From the NCBI RefSeq assembly GCF_900101465.1, contig NZ_FMZM01000007.1, positions 71,943 through 135,942 on the forward strand: a stretch of 64,000 nucleotides of DNA, read 5' to 3'. The notes beneath the pieces are model-generated. The model was given only the letters and a program-made list of their open reading frames with translations. It had not been told where the DNA came from and searched no databases. Each line of letters begins with the position of its first letter. The stretch's first letter is position 1. A program made the position numbers and the translations under genes. The DNA is from Nocardioides lianchengensis. GTDB taxonomy: Bacteria > Actinomycetota > Actinomycetes > Propionibacteriales > Nocardioidaceae. Positions 54,643 through 64,000 of this stretch are shown piece by piece.

Positions 54643-55899
54643 GTGGCGAGACAGGGAGCGTCCTCCGCGGACGAGGTGCGCCGGAGACTGGTGGAGGCGG
54701 CGGTCCGCGCGCTGCGGGAGCTGGCGCCCGCGGACCTGCTGTCGGCCATCGGGTCGCGGGAGCTGGCCCGCCGGGCGGAGGTGAGCTCGACCTCGCTCTT
54801 CTACCACTTCGGCTCGATGGAGGCGTTCGCCGACGAGGTGGTCGGGCGGGTCTTCGACCCCGACAAGCTCCCGAAAGAGCGGACGCACGCGCTGATCGGC
54901 CGGGTCCGCGCCGGCGTCGTCCCCCTGCCCGACCTGCTCGAGCTGCACCGGCAGGAGCTCGGCCGCCTCAGCGGCGACCCCGAGCTGCGGGTCCGGCTGG
55001 GGCTGTGGGCGCTGGGCGGGGCGGCGGTCGACGACGTGTACGCCGCGTACCTGACCGAGCTGGACCGGCTGCTCGCGGCGCTGGTGGGACCGGTGTTCGA
55101 GGGGTGGGGGCGGGAGCTGCGCTCGCCGTACGACATGGCGACCTTCGTGGCGACCCAGGGCGCGCTGCTGACCGGCTCGGCGATCCGGCACGTCGTCGAT
55201 CCCCGGGTCAGCCGGCCGGAGGTGTTCGCACGGGCGGCCGGCTCGTTGAGCGTGGTCGCGGTCGGGCCGGTGGGGGACCGGCGCGAGGTGGACGACCGGC
55301 TCGCGGAGGTGAACTACTACGCGGATCGTGCCGCGGTCGTCGCCCCGACCGCCGACGGGCGCCGTGAGCGCACCCGGGCCCGGATCCTCCAGGCGGCCAG
55401 CGCCCCGTTCGCCGAGCGGGGGTACGACGGCGTGACCCTCGCGCAGGTGGCACGGGCAGCAGGCGTCAGCGTCTCGACGCTTGCCCAGCACTTCCCGACG
55501 AAGGCCGCGCTGGCCGCCGCCGTGTTCCGCCACGCCGTCGCCGGGCACCTGGCCGGGCTGACGACGGACCCGACCACCCCGGCCGATGACCGTCTGGCCG
55601 ACGTCGTGGGCGAGATCGCCCGGGCCGCCGGGACGTACGTCGGGGTCGCCGCGCCGTACCTCGCCGAGGCGACCGCGCACGATCCGCGGCACGAGGGCGA
55701 TCCGGTGGTGACGGCGGTCCGTGCGCTCGTGGAGGAGCTCGCCGCGGCCGACCGGCTGCGGACGTCGCTCGCCGCGGGAGCGGTCGCGGACCTGCTCGTG
55801 GTCACGACGGTCAGCCAGGTCGTCGCCGCCCCGAGCCAGGACCTCGTCCGGCTGGCCCACGACGTGGTCGGCCTGGTCGTCGAGCCGTCCGAGGTTTGA
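54643..55899 (+). CDS. Regulator with two tandem TetR modules
   Basis: A 418-residue protein with two TetR DNA-binding domains. The first is at about 8-60 (EVRRRLVEAAVRALRELAPADLLSAIGSRELARRAEVSSTSLFYHFGSMEAF). The second is at about 243-290 (RRERTRARILQAASAPFAERGYDGVTLAQVARAAGVSVSTLAQHFPTKAAL). Each is followed by a helical segment. It is about twice the normal length. GTG 54643 starts just before the first domain; GTG 54625 is also possible. It is divergent from the NAD(P)H-binding gene. Its stop codon lies inside a 16-bp TetR-type palindrome. Confidence 0.85.
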   Translation: MARQGASSADEVRRRLVEAAVRALRELAPADLLSAIGSRELARRAEVSSTSLFYHFGSMEAFADEVVGRVFDPDKLPKERTHALIGRVRAGVVPLPDLLELHRQELGRLSGDPELRVRLGLWALGGAAVDDVYAAYLTELDRLLAALVGPVFEGWGRELRSPYDMATFVATQGALLTGSAIRHVVDPRVSRPEVFARAAGSLSVVAVGPVGDRREVDDRLAEVNYYADRAAVVAPTADGRRERTRARILQAASAPFAERGYDGVTLAQVARAAGVSVSTLAQHFPTKAALAAAVFRHAVAGHLAGLTTDPTTPADDRLADVVGEIARAAGTYVGVAAPYLAEATAHDPRHEGDPVVTAVRALVEELAAADRLRTSLAAGAVADLLVVTTVSQVVAAPSQDLVRLAHDVVGLVVEPSEV

Positions 55900-55911
55900 G
55901 CGACCGCTCAA
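55896..55911. promoter_or_regulatory. 16-bp TetR-type palindrome
   Basis: TTGAGCG-AC-CGCTCAA is a perfect inverted repeat typical of TetR operators. It overlaps the stop of the double-TetR gene and lies 157 bases before the start of the giant RTX gene, so it may regulate that gene. It could also simply end the regulator transcript. Confidence 0.5.
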
Positions 55912-56067
55912 GAGGTCCCGCTCGACCCACGGTCACGCGGGGTGGAGATCGATCAGTCCGGTTCCGGTTCAGGTAAAGGACCTCGGGCGGGTGCCGATGC
56001 ATGGTGTCGTACCGCCTGGCCGTTCGGCCCGCCCCATCCTGTCCGTCCGGTCCTCGAAGGGTCCCGC

Positions 56068-59000
56068 ATGTCCTTCTCCCCGCGCGCCTCGACCTCGCCT
56101 ACCGGCGTCCGTCGTCGCCGTCGTCTCGCCGTTCCTGTCACGGCCCTGACGCTTCTCGGCGTCGTCTGCGTCCCCGTGACGTCCCCGGCCGCCGCGGCCC
56201 CCGCGCCACAGGCCGACGGCTCCGCGATGCGGACCGGCGTGCTGGCGATCGCCGGCGCCATCTCGGCCGTCGGCCAGACGCCCGAGCTCGCGACGGCGCT
56301 GCCGTTCGCCCCGACCTCCGTGGCGGAGCTGCTCGACCTGGACGCCAACCTGGCGAAGGGCGTCGAGCGGGCGCTGGAGAACGGTGGGACCAACCTTGCG
56401 GCGGCGCTCGACTCGATCGACGGCGTCGACGTCGGCCCCGGGAGCACCGCGCGCTCGATCTCGTTCACCTACGACCGGACCGTCACCACGGACCTCGACC
56501 TGGCCTACGACGACGGCGACCTCCGGGTCGGCGGGCAGGGCGCCGGCGGCGAGGTCGAGGTCTCGCTGATCACCGACGACGCGCACCCCTTCGTCGTGAG
56601 CATCGACCCCGACCAGCAGGACCCGCTGCTGCGCACCGCCCTGGTCAGCCAGCCCGTCATGGACCTGTCGATCACGGTCGACACCGACGACATCCACGGC
56701 CTCGACGCGCGCCAGGGCTTCACCCGGCTCGACGTGACCGACGGCCACTACCGGATCGAGCGCGACCAGCGGATCACCATGCGCGACCCCGACGGTCGCA
56801 GCCTGCTCACCATCGAGGACCTGCGGTACTCGACGCTGCCCGACCTCTTCCGCATCGTCACCGGCACCGACGACCTGGACATCGAGCTCGGCCTGGCGCT
56901 CCCCGACTCCCTCGCCGGGGGCGCGGACGACGAGCGCACCGGCACCCTGGGCCTGGACGGCGTCCCGTCCGGCGTGGTGTGGCCGAAGGCGGGCGACGCG
57001 GTCCGCGACTACGGCACCGCGCTGGCCCGGGCCACGAGCCTCTCGATGGTCGACGGCATGACCTCGCTCGCGCAGTACACCGGCACGGTGCTGTCCCTCC
57101 AGGACGCCGCCGACGTCGACTTCCCCAACCTCCAGGGCGGTACGACGGACCTGTTCGCCCCCGGCGACGACCTGCTCGACATGGTCGCGACCTCCGCCGC
57201 GGCGCAGGTCCAGTGCGGCGTGGCACCGCAGTCCCCGCCGGGTGGCGTGGCGGCTCCGGGCGACACGACGTACTGCCAGGCGACGACGGCCGACGGCCTC
57301 GGCGAGCCCACCGGCATCACCTGGAAGCTGAACGACGGCGGCACCATCGCCAGTGCTCCCGACGCGGCGCTCGGCGAGTCCCCGAGCGACTTCGTCGTGG
57401 TCGAGAACGGCGACGGCGAGCCCGACCTCGAGGTCTCCTTCACCGCCGACGGCGAGCCGCTGGCCGGCCGGACGGTTCCGCGCACGGTCCAGGACGTCGT
57501 CAGCCGGATCGACGAGATCGAGGGCTCCAGCGCGAAGGCCACCCTCACCGCGGACCGGCTCGACGTCGACGTCTCGATCGTCCGCGCGGAGAACACCGAG
57601 TCGCTGGAGCTGGGCAACCCGAGCACGCTGGGCACCCTGGTCGGCCTCACCGGGCTGCGCTCCGAGGACCCGGAGAACCCCGCGACCGCGCCGGCGACGG
57701 CCACCGGGGCGAGCTTCGACGTGGGCTTCGGCATCCAGACCGGCCCGCTCGGCGAGGGCGAGTCCCGCGAGACGGTCCTGCTGCCGCGCGACGGCTCCCT
57801 CCTCGTCGTCGAGGGGCTCAGCGCCTCGGCTCCGTCGACCGTCACGGGTCTGCCGGCGCGGATCGGCTTCCTGGGCGTGACCACCGACCTCGAGGAGCTG
57901 AGCCTGGGCACCGCCGGCTCCGCGAACGCCGTCGAGCTGGAGCGCGTCGTCCGGGCCGGTCAGTCCGTCACCGACCCGCTTCCCCTCACCGACCTCGTCA
58001 GCGAGGACGGCACCGTCGACACCGACCAGCTCTCGCTGACCTCCGCCGTGACCGGGTCCATCGCCTTCACGGCGACCGAGCGCCCCCTGCCCGGCGGCGC
58101 CCACGCCGTGGGCACCGCGGCCGACCCCGCCAGCGGCACCGCGAAGGTCTCCTGGAGTGCACGCTCCGTGCCCTCCGTCACCGTGGACGCCGGCTACGAG
58201 CGCCTCCGGGTCTTCGACCCGGTCCCGGCCGCCTTCCTGCGCGGCACGGCCCGGGTGACCACCACCGACGGCGTCGAGTCCGTGACCGTCGACGTCACCT
58301 CGCTCCCGCAGGGCCAGACCCTGTACGACGCGCTCCGCGTGGGCGCCAGCCCCGACCCGGTCGGCGTCGCCCGGCGACTCGTCGGCGACGGCGTCGCCTG
58401 CCAGAACGTCACGATCCTCGACGCGGACTCGCTCACCTGCGGCGAGCTCGCGCCCAGCGGCCGGGCCGCCTGGGCCGACGGGGCGACCGTCGACGCGATC
58501 GTCCTCGGCAACCCCTACGTCATGCGGGACTCCGTCATCGAGGGCCTGGCCTCCACGCTCTCGAAGTTCGACCAGCTCGCGGGCGACAACCTGACCGGCG
58601 CCGACGACCAGCCGGCCGACCAGTACGCCTCCACGCTCCCGCTGGTGGACCTCAAGCCCGCCCAGCTGGCCGTCGAGCGCGACACGCTGCGTGCCGGCAT
58701 CGGCGGCCTGACCCAGGCCGCGGCGGCCGACGAGGGCGGCACCGGCGGTGCCACCCTGCCGTCGGTCTCGAGCGTCCAGGAGCTCTCCGCCGCCGTCGAC
58801 ACGCTCTTCGCGGCCGACAGCGGTCACCAGCCCACGATCGACTTCGATCTCGGTGCCCAGGCGCTGGCCGTCGAGCTGAGCGTCCAGGCCCCCGAGAGCA
58901 CCGTGCTGCGGGCCGCCCTCCGCTTCGACGACGCCGGCTCGCCGAGCCAGCCCGGCCGCGGCCAGGTCATGAGCGGCCGGGTCGAGGACGAGCAGCGGAC

Positions 59001-62000
59001 CGTCCCGGTCGCCGTCGAGTCGTCGACGACGCTCGCGCTGGCCGTCGACCGCGCCACGGCGCGCGCCGCCGTCACCGCGCCCACCGGCACCTCCTCGAGC
59101 GCCGTGGTCGGGCGCACCGGCCCCCAGCTGGCCGAGCACCCGCTCCAGGCCGGTGTCAGCGCGCTCGAGGTCCTCGGCAAGGACACCAGCGTCAACCCGG
59201 TCCAGGACAGCTCGGTCGACCTCGGCGTCGACGTGAGCACGACGTACGTCGCCGACGGTGACGGCCTGCTGCGGACCACCCGCACCAACGCCCGCTCCTC
59301 GGGCCGGGCCGCCGAGGCCCGCCTCGTCGTCGGCCCCGGCGACCTGATCTCGTACGACGCCGACGCCACCGACACCTCCGGCGGCGAGGGCACCGCCCAG
59401 CCCGCCCCCGACCCGATGCAGGTCGGCTTCCTGGCCGAGGGCCTCGACGGCCTCGCGGCCGCGATCGGCTCCGCGCAGGACGGCGCGGCCCCGCGCAACC
59501 TGGACCCGCAGACGAGGGTCCCCGTGTCGGCGCCGCTCATCGGCACCGACCTGGACGCCGGCGCCGGCGTCCCCGACACCCTGACCTCGCTCACCTCCGC
59601 CCTGCGGACCGAGCTCGCGGCGCCCGCCGTCGCGGAGGCCGCGGACGCCGCCGCGCTGAAGGGCGCGCTCGACGACGCCGTCTCCGCCGCGGTCGGGTCG
59701 ACCGAGGGCATCGCCCCCGTCGCCGCGCGCGACGTGGCCGTCGAGGTCACCTGCGGCGGTCTCGCCGGCGCGTGCAGCCCGTGCCCGAGCGTCGACCCCC
59801 AGGACCCGGACCCGGCCGCGTGCACGACCGACAGCAGCACCGGCTGGAAGAGCGTCGAGGTCTCCTTCCTGCTCGACGGCGTCGAGGCCGAGGGCGAGGT
59901 GGCCTTCGAGACCGGTCTCGCCGGGCTCGAGGTCCGCTCGGACAAGATGGTCGAGACCACGACCACGTGGTCGCTCCCGGTCACGCTGCGCCTCGTGCGC
60001 GGCGTCGGCCCGCAGGTCGTCGTCGGTGCGGACGAGGCCCTCGAGACCCACGTCAGCGCCCGCCTCCCCGAGGACGGCATCGACGCCATCGTCGGCTACC
60101 TGCCCGCCCACCTGGACGCGCAGGACGCGGCCGACAAGTCCGTCGACACCGTCATCCGGATCGCTCCCGAGCCGGGGGCCTACGACCTGTTCGATCTCTA
60201 CGACGGCGAGCTGAAGGCGCGCCCGTCGTTTACCGACACCGCCGACGGCCCGGAGGAGGGCCTGACCCTCGGCTTCGCGACCCTGGACCAGCCCGGCCTC
60301 CTGGGCCTCGAGGGCACCCTCGGGCTCCCCTGGACGGCCGACGAGGGCTTCGGCGAGGTCACGTACGACGAGGTCACCCTCGACGTCGGTGACGTCATCG
60401 CCGGCTTGGCGACGCCGTTCGCGGTCCTGGACCCCTACCTGGCCCCCGTCCGCGACGTCGTCGACGTGATGCGGAGCCCGATCCCCGTGATCTCGGACCT
60501 GTCCGAGCTCGCCGGTGGCGACGAGGTCTCGCTGCTGAGCCTGCTGGAGACCGCGGCCAAGGCGACGCGGAAGCCCCAGCTCGAGCTGGCCCACCGGGTC
60601 ATCGGCCTGACCGGCGGCGTGACCGACATGGTCACGGCCGCGAAGGCGCTCGCCAAGGGCAAGGTCCCGCTCGAGGAGCTCGCCGACGTCGGCGCGCTGC
60701 TCACGATCGAGCCCGGCGACGTCTCGCTCCTGGAGAGCTGCACGCAGACCGTCCGCCCCGCCGGCGGCAAGGCGAGCGCCCCGCAGCCGTGCGAGGACGA
60801 GGAGGAGGACGACGGCAAGGGCGGCGTGGCCGGTCAGTCGACCGCCGAGAAGCGCACCGGCGACCGCAACGCCAAGAAGACGGTCGACGAGCGGACCGGC
60901 GAGGTCACCGCGCAGCTGCCGGGCTTCTCGCTGCCGTTCCTGGCCGACACCGACCAGGTGCTCGACCTGCTGACCGGCGAGGGCGAGGCGTCGTACTTCC
61001 GCCTCGACCTGGGCAAGCTCGCCGCCTCGGTCTCCTACAGCCGCAAGTTCGGCCCGATCATGGCCGGCCCCGTGCCGATCGTCCCGTTCGTCGGCGGCTC
61101 CATCTCCATCGAGGGCCGGCTCGCGATGGGCTTCGACTCCCTCCCGCAGACGCTGGCCGCCGAGTCGGTCGCGCCCGGTGACGTCGACGCCCTGGTCGCG
61201 AAGTACGACAAGTTCGACGGCGGCGACGTGATCCGCGAGGGCTTCTACCTCGACGACCTGGACTCCGACGGCGAGGACGTGCCCGAGGTCAAGCTCGTGA
61301 CCACGATCGAGGCCGGCGCGAGCGTGTCGATCGGCATCGTGTCGGCGGGTCTCAAGGGCGGCATCACCCTGACGGTCAACCTCGACCTGAACGACCCGAA
61401 CGACGACGGACGGATCCGTACGGCCGAGATCCGGCAGATCTTCAACGGCAACGCGTCGTGCATCTTCGACGCCAGCGCCACGATCGAGGCCTTCATCTCG
61501 ATCTTCGTGGAGATCGAGCTGCTCTTCACCTCGCTCGAGTACGAGTTCGACCTGCTCCGCCTCGGCCCGTACGAGCTCTTCAAGTACGGCTGCCCCGACG
61601 CGGTGCCGACCCTCGTCACGGCGAGCGGTGACGGCTCGGAGCTGAGGCTCACCAGCGGTGGGCGCAGCGGCGAACGGATGCCCGGCGGCACCGACGGGGT
61701 CGACGAGTACGAGGTCCGGCAGTACGACCGCGCCGGCGTGACGACGTACGAGGTCTCCGGCTTCGGCCGGGTCCAGAACGTCACGGTGACGCGCTCCGGG
61801 GGCTCCTGGACCGTCCGGATCTTCCAGTCCGGCGTCAACCTGCCGGGCCAGGACGTCCTGCGCACCGTGACCTCCTCGACGCGCCCGACCTTCGTGGCCG
61901 ACGGCGGCGCGGGCGACGACACCCTCTCCTTCCTGGCCGGCGAGGACTTCGCGGACGACGGTGCCGGTGGCGTGAAGCTCCAGCAGACGCCGTTCGACAC

Positions 62001-64000
62001 CCGGGTCACCGCGCTGACCGGCGGTCCCGGCAACGACGTCCTCGAGACCGGCGACGCCGACGACACCGGCGTCGACGGCGGCCCGGGCAACGACAGCATC
62101 TCGCTGGGCCTCGGCGACGACCGCGCCACCGGTGGCACCGGCGACGACGTCATGGACGGCGGCGCCGGACGTGACGACCTCAGCGGCGGCTCCGGCAACG
62201 ACCGGATCTCCGGTGGCGCCGGTGCGGACCGGCTCCTCGGCGAGAACGGCGAGGACAACCTGGTCGGCGGCCCCGGACGCGACGTCCGTGCCCTCCTGGT
62301 GCGCCCCCGCGGCTCGGCAGCCGGCGTGGTGGCCGACCAGGTGCGGCTCGGCTTCGACAGCGGCGACATCATCGTCGGCGGCGCGGGTGCGGACTCGGTC
62401 GACGGCGGCGACGGCTCGGACCTGGTCGTGGGTGGCGACGCCCCCTCGCTCAGCAACCCGGCCATCGGCTCGGTGTTCCGCACCGGCAGCCGTTCGGTGA
62501 GCGTGCTGAGGCAGGGCGCCACCGACGACGACCCGAACGAGTTCACGACCGAGTCGGTGCCGGTGGACACGGCGACCGTGCCCACCGCCCAGGAGCTCGA
62601 CACCCTCTGCACGTCCGGCACGCCCGAGACCGGCGCGGGCAGCGCCGACTACGTCACCGGCGGCCCCGAGGCCGACGTGGTCGTGGGCGGCAACGGGCCG
62701 GACAGCCTCGACGGCGGTGCGGGACCCGACGAGATCTGCGGGCGCGCCGGCAACGACTCGATCTCCGGCGACGGTGCCGGCGGGTCGGACGGCTCCGACC
62801 CCGCGGTCGACTCCGACGTCATCCGCGGCGGCACCGGCGACGACCGGGTCGACGCGGGCCTGGGCGACGACGTCGTCTTCGGTGACGACGTCGACCTCTA
62901 CCGGGCCGGCAACGGCCGCTGGCTCGACGGGTCCCTGCGCGGGACCGGTCGTGGCCAGGGCGACGACTACCTCGCGGGCGGGCCGGGCACCGACGTGCTC
63001 GCCGGCGGCAACGGCGCCGACCTCGTGGTCGGCGGCGCCGGCGACGACGCGACGTACGGCGAGGGCCGCGACACCGCGGCCGTCGGCGGGGCCGCGCCCC
63101 CGGTCAGCGAGCGCCTGCTCGACTGCAACCCGGCGACGCGCGTCGTGGCCGGACGCATCGACCTGAACGGCGACCTGCTCGCCGGCCCGGCCGACGCGGT
63201 CAACGGCATCGCGGCCGACACCGGCCAGCTCGCGGGCATGGACGTCGTCGACGGCGTGCTCCGGGACCCGGCGACCGGGGCCACCCTCAACGGCCTGCTC
63301 AACGGCGACATCGTCGTCGTCGGCGGCCGGGTCGACCTGGACCGCGACGGCGTCGTCGGCTCGGACCGCGACGACACGGGCTCGATCCCGCTGCCCTCGA
63401 TGCTCGACACCGGCGCGAACGAGGATGGCGACTGCGTCCTGGCCGGCGACGGCGACGACGAGCTGCGCGGCGGCACCGGCTCCGACTACCTCGGTGCGGG
63501 CGACGGCGTCGACCTCGCCGACGGCGGGGACGGCAACGACCTGGTCCTCGGCGACGCGGGCACCGACGTCCTGCTCGGCGGACCCCACCACGACGTGCTC
63601 GTCGGCGGGATCGGCGACGACCACCTCGTCGGCGGCAACGGCGACGACCGGCTGCGCGGCAACGAGGGCGCCGACGACCTGGTCGGCGGGTCCGAGACCC
63701 CGGGCGCCCGCGACGGCCAGGACGTGCTCCTGGGCGGCCGCGACGAGGACGTCCTGGTCGCGGAGAACGGCATCCTCGTCTCCGAGGACATCGTCGCCGC
63801 CAGCGGCGCCACGTCCTGGGCGGACGCGGAGATCGTGCCCGACGCCGTGCGCGGCGACGACCCCAGCCTGGTGTTCGAGTCCAGCGCGCTGACCTGCGGT
63901 GACGCGCCGACGACCCGCTACCTCACCGTCGTCGCGGACGACGGCGTGGCGGGCACGCCGGTGGCCTCGCCCGGGACCCCGCTCGCCTACGACGAGCTGT
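56068..64000 (+). CDS. Giant secreted RTX-type calcium-binding repeat protein (partial)
   Basis: An open frame with no stop through the window end, at least 2644 residues. Signal peptide: MSFSPRASTSPTGVRRRRRL, then AVPVTALTLLGVVCVPVTS, cleaved after AAA. Residues about 50-1950 are a long Asp/Gly/Thr-rich beta region without recognised domains; an acidic segment with EDEEEDDGK lies near 1575. From about 1980 RTX nonapeptide-like repeats occur in several blocks: GGPGNDVLETGDADD, GGTGDDVMDGGAGRDDLSGGSGNDRISGG and, near 2480-2560, GDGDDELRGGTGSDYLG. These bind calcium and fold outside the cell. The ATG has CGAAGGG upstream. Role unknown (adhesin or surface-layer-like). Large frames on the other strand here are shadows. 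Confidence 0.88.
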   Translation, partial: MSFSPRASTSPTGVRRRRRLAVPVTALTLLGVVCVPVTSPAAAAPAPQADGSAMRTGVLAIAGAISAVGQTPELATALPFAPTSVAELLDLDANLAKGVERALENGGTNLAAALDSIDGVDVGPGSTARSISFTYDRTVTTDLDLAYDDGDLRVGGQGAGGEVEVSLITDDAHPFVVSIDPDQQDPLLRTALVSQPVMDLSITVDTDDIHGLDARQGFTRLDVTDGHYRIERDQRITMRDPDGRSLLTIEDLRYSTLPDLFRIVTGTDDLDIELGLALPDSLAGGADDERTGTLGLDGVPSGVVWPKAGDAVRDYGTALARATSLSMVDGMTSLAQYTGTVLSLQDAADVDFPNLQGGTTDLFAPGDDLLDMVATSAAAQVQCGVAPQSPPGGVAAPGDTTYCQATTADGLGEPTGITWKLNDGGTIASAPDAALGESPSDFVVVENGDGEPDLEVSFTADGEPLAGRTVPRTVQDVVSRIDEIEGSSAKATLTADRLDVDVSIVRAENTESLELGNPSTLGTLVGLTGLRSEDPENPATAPATATGASFDVGFGIQTGPLGEGESRETVLLPRDGSLLVVEGLSASAPSTVTGLPARIGFLGVTTDLEELSLGTAGSANAVELERVVRAGQSVTDPLPLTDLVSEDGTVDTDQLSLTSAVTGSIAFTATERPLPGGAHAVGTAADPASGTAKVSWSARSVPSVTVDAGYERLRVFDPVPAAFLRGTARVTTTDGVESVTVDVTSLPQGQTLYDALRVGASPDPVGVARRLVGDGVACQNVTILDADSLTCGELAPSGRAAWADGATVDAIVLGNPYVMRDSVIEGLASTLSKFDQLAGDNLTGADDQPADQYASTLPLVDLKPAQLAVERDTLRAGIGGLTQAAAADEGGTGGATLPSVSSVQELSAAVDTLFAADSGHQPTIDFDLGAQALAVELSVQAPESTVLRAALRFDDAGSPSQPGRGQVMSGRVEDEQRTVPVAVESSTTLALAVDRATARAAVTAPTGTSSSAVVGRTGPQLAEHPLQAGVSALEVLGKDTSVNPVQDSSVDLGVDVSTTYVADGDGLLRTTRTNARSSGRAAEARLVVGPGDLISYDADATDTSGGEGTAQPAPDPMQVGFLAEGLDGLAAAIGSAQDGAAPRNLDPQTRVPVSAPLIGTDLDAGAGVPDTLTSLTSALRTELAAPAVAEAADAAALKGALDDAVSAAVGSTEGIAPVAARDVAVEVTCGGLAGACSPCPSVDPQDPDPAACTTDSSTGWKSVEVSFLLDGVEAEGEVAFETGLAGLEVRSDKMVETTTTWSLPVTLRLVRGVGPQVVVGADEALETHVSARLPEDGIDAIVGYLPAHLDAQDAADKSVDTVIRIAPEPGAYDLFDLYDGELKARPSFTDTADGPEEGLTLGFATLDQPGLLGLEGTLGLPWTADEGFGEVTYDEVTLDVGDVIAGLATPFAVLDPYLAPVRDVVDVMRSPIPVISDLSELAGGDEVSLLSLLETAAKATRKPQLELAHRVIGLTGGVTDMVTAAKALAKGKVPLEELADVGALLTIEPGDVSLLESCTQTVRPAGGKASAPQPCEDEEEDDGKGGVAGQSTAEKRTGDRNAKKTVDERTGEVTAQLPGFSLPFLADTDQVLDLLTGEGEASYFRLDLGKLAASVSYSRKFGPIMAGPVPIVPFVGGSISIEGRLAMGFDSLPQTLAAESVAPGDVDALVAKYDKFDGGDVIREGFYLDDLDSDGEDVPEVKLVTTIEAGASVSIGIVSAGLKGGITLTVNLDLNDPNDDGRIRTAEIRQIFNGNASCIFDASATIEAFISIFVEIELLFTSLEYEFDLLRLGPYELFKYGCPDAVPTLVTASGDGSELRLTSGGRSGERMPGGTDGVDEYEVRQYDRAGVTTYEVSGFGRVQNVTVTRSGGSWTVRIFQSGVNLPGQDVLRTVTSSTRPTFVADGGAGDDTLSFLAGEDFADDGAGGVKLQQTPFDTRVTALTGGPGNDVLETGDADDTGVDGGPGNDSISLGLGDDRATGGTGDDVMDGGAGRDDLSGGSGNDRISGGAGADRLLGENGEDNLVGGPGRDVRALLVRPRGSAAGVVADQVRLGFDSGDIIVGGAGADSVDGGDGSDLVVGGDAPSLSNPAIGSVFRTGSRSVSVLRQGATDDDPNEFTTESVPVDTATVPTAQELDTLCTSGTPETGAGSADYVTGGPEADVVVGGNGPDSLDGGAGPDEICGRAGNDSISGDGAGGSDGSDPAVDSDVIRGGTGDDRVDAGLGDDVVFGDDVDLYRAGNGRWLDGSLRGTGRGQGDDYLAGGPGTDVLAGGNGADLVVGGAGDDATYGEGRDTAAVGGAAPPVSERLLDCNPATRVVAGRIDLNGDLLAGPADAVNGIAADTGQLAGMDVVDGVLRDPATGATLNGLLNGDIVVVGGRVDLDRDGVVGSDRDDTGSIPLPSMLDTGANEDGDCVLAGDGDDELRGGTGSDYLGAGDGVDLADGGDGNDLVLGDAGTDVLLGGPHHDVLVGGIGDDHLVGGNGDDRLRGNEGADDLVGGSETPGARDGQDVLLGGRDEDVLVAENGILVSEDIVAASGATSWADAEIVPDAVRGDDPSLVFESSALTCGDAPTTRYLTVVADDGVAGTPVASPGTPLAYDEL

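Noticed and set aside
56001..59261. A 1086-codon plus-strand frame beginning near the RTX gene
   Set aside because: The Arg/Pro-rich product is an out-of-frame shadow; the frame from ATG 56068 is continuous to the window end and meaningful.
55969..63624. A 2551-codon open frame on the minus strand
   Set aside because: It is the mirror of the RTX protein: GC-rich, highly biased codons leave the opposite strand open. Its product is mostly Arg/Gly/Asp/Val without known domains, whereas the plus frame from 56068 has a signal peptide and RTX repeats.
62000..63700. Tandem DNA repeat or CRISPR-like pattern
   Set aside because: The periodic GGCGGC/GACGAC words come from RTX codons for Gly-Gly-x-Gly-x-Asp; there are no identical repeats with unique spacers.

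Overview
The window reads as chromosomal DNA of a high-GC Gram-positive actinobacterium, most likely Nocardioides or a close relative. The reasons are the very GC-rich coding sequence with strong third-position GC bias, frequent GTG/TTG starts with 1-4 base stop/start overlaps, menaquinone-type respiration (nuoLMN followed by a polyprenyl diphosphate synthase), a two-subunit 2-oxoacid:ferredoxin oxidoreductase, and actinobacterial small proteins such as a DUF4193 family member. The genus is an inference; no rRNA is present. I saw no insertion sequence, CRISPR array, prophage or rRNA gene.

Layout. 1-4782: end of the complex I operon (nuoL partial, nuoM, nuoN) and a polyprenyl diphosphate synthase. 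4793-7848: PhoX-family phosphatase and a RarD-type transporter, both minus strand. 7969-11466: a small secreted protein and korAB. 11784-15497: sulfate ABC transporter (sbp, cysT, cysW, cysA). 15498-27785: a large phosphate-transport locus on the plus strand. It holds pstC, pstA, a membrane-tethered PstS, a 947-residue PstS-like surface protein, a sortase-fold protein lacking its catalytic residues, another PstS-like protein, two related surface proteins and pstB. Most of these genes are translationally coupled, and two tandem copies of a hairpin-plus-promoter-like cassette precede them. 27822-31528: a 29-bp perfect palindrome, an FAD-oxidoreductase/TPR fusion, a YajQ-family protein and tRNA-Tyr. 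31968-36318: a TetR regulator and a very large secreted family-106-type glycoside hydrolase, with LacI-like and TetR-like operator palindromes upstream.

36600-46881 looks like one regulatory and surface module. It contains a 1685-residue surface protein with a fused C-terminal class F-like sortase, a lipoprotein, an ECF sigma factor with a coupled small protein, and a second ECF sigma factor fused to a zinc-finger anti-sigma segment, a membrane helix and an extracytoplasmic domain. Three coupled small genes follow. A CGCGTAAG element recurs upstream of several of these units and may be a shared ECF promoter element. 46966-51554: DUF4193 protein, a Tat-exported amidohydrolase and a secreted amidase. 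52013-55899: methyl-accepting chemotaxis protein, NAD(P)-binding protein and a protein with two TetR modules. 56068-end: a giant secreted protein with RTX-type calcium-binding repeats that runs off the window.

How they work together: the window combines energy metabolism (complex I, KOR), inorganic nutrient import (sulfate, phosphate, PhoX) and an unusually rich set of cell-surface proteins. The most unusual items are the inactive sortase within the phosphate locus, the surface protein with a built-in sortase, the sigma/anti-sigma/sensor fusion, and the two tandem hairpin cassettes in front of pstC. All functional calls come from reading the sequence; no database search was run.
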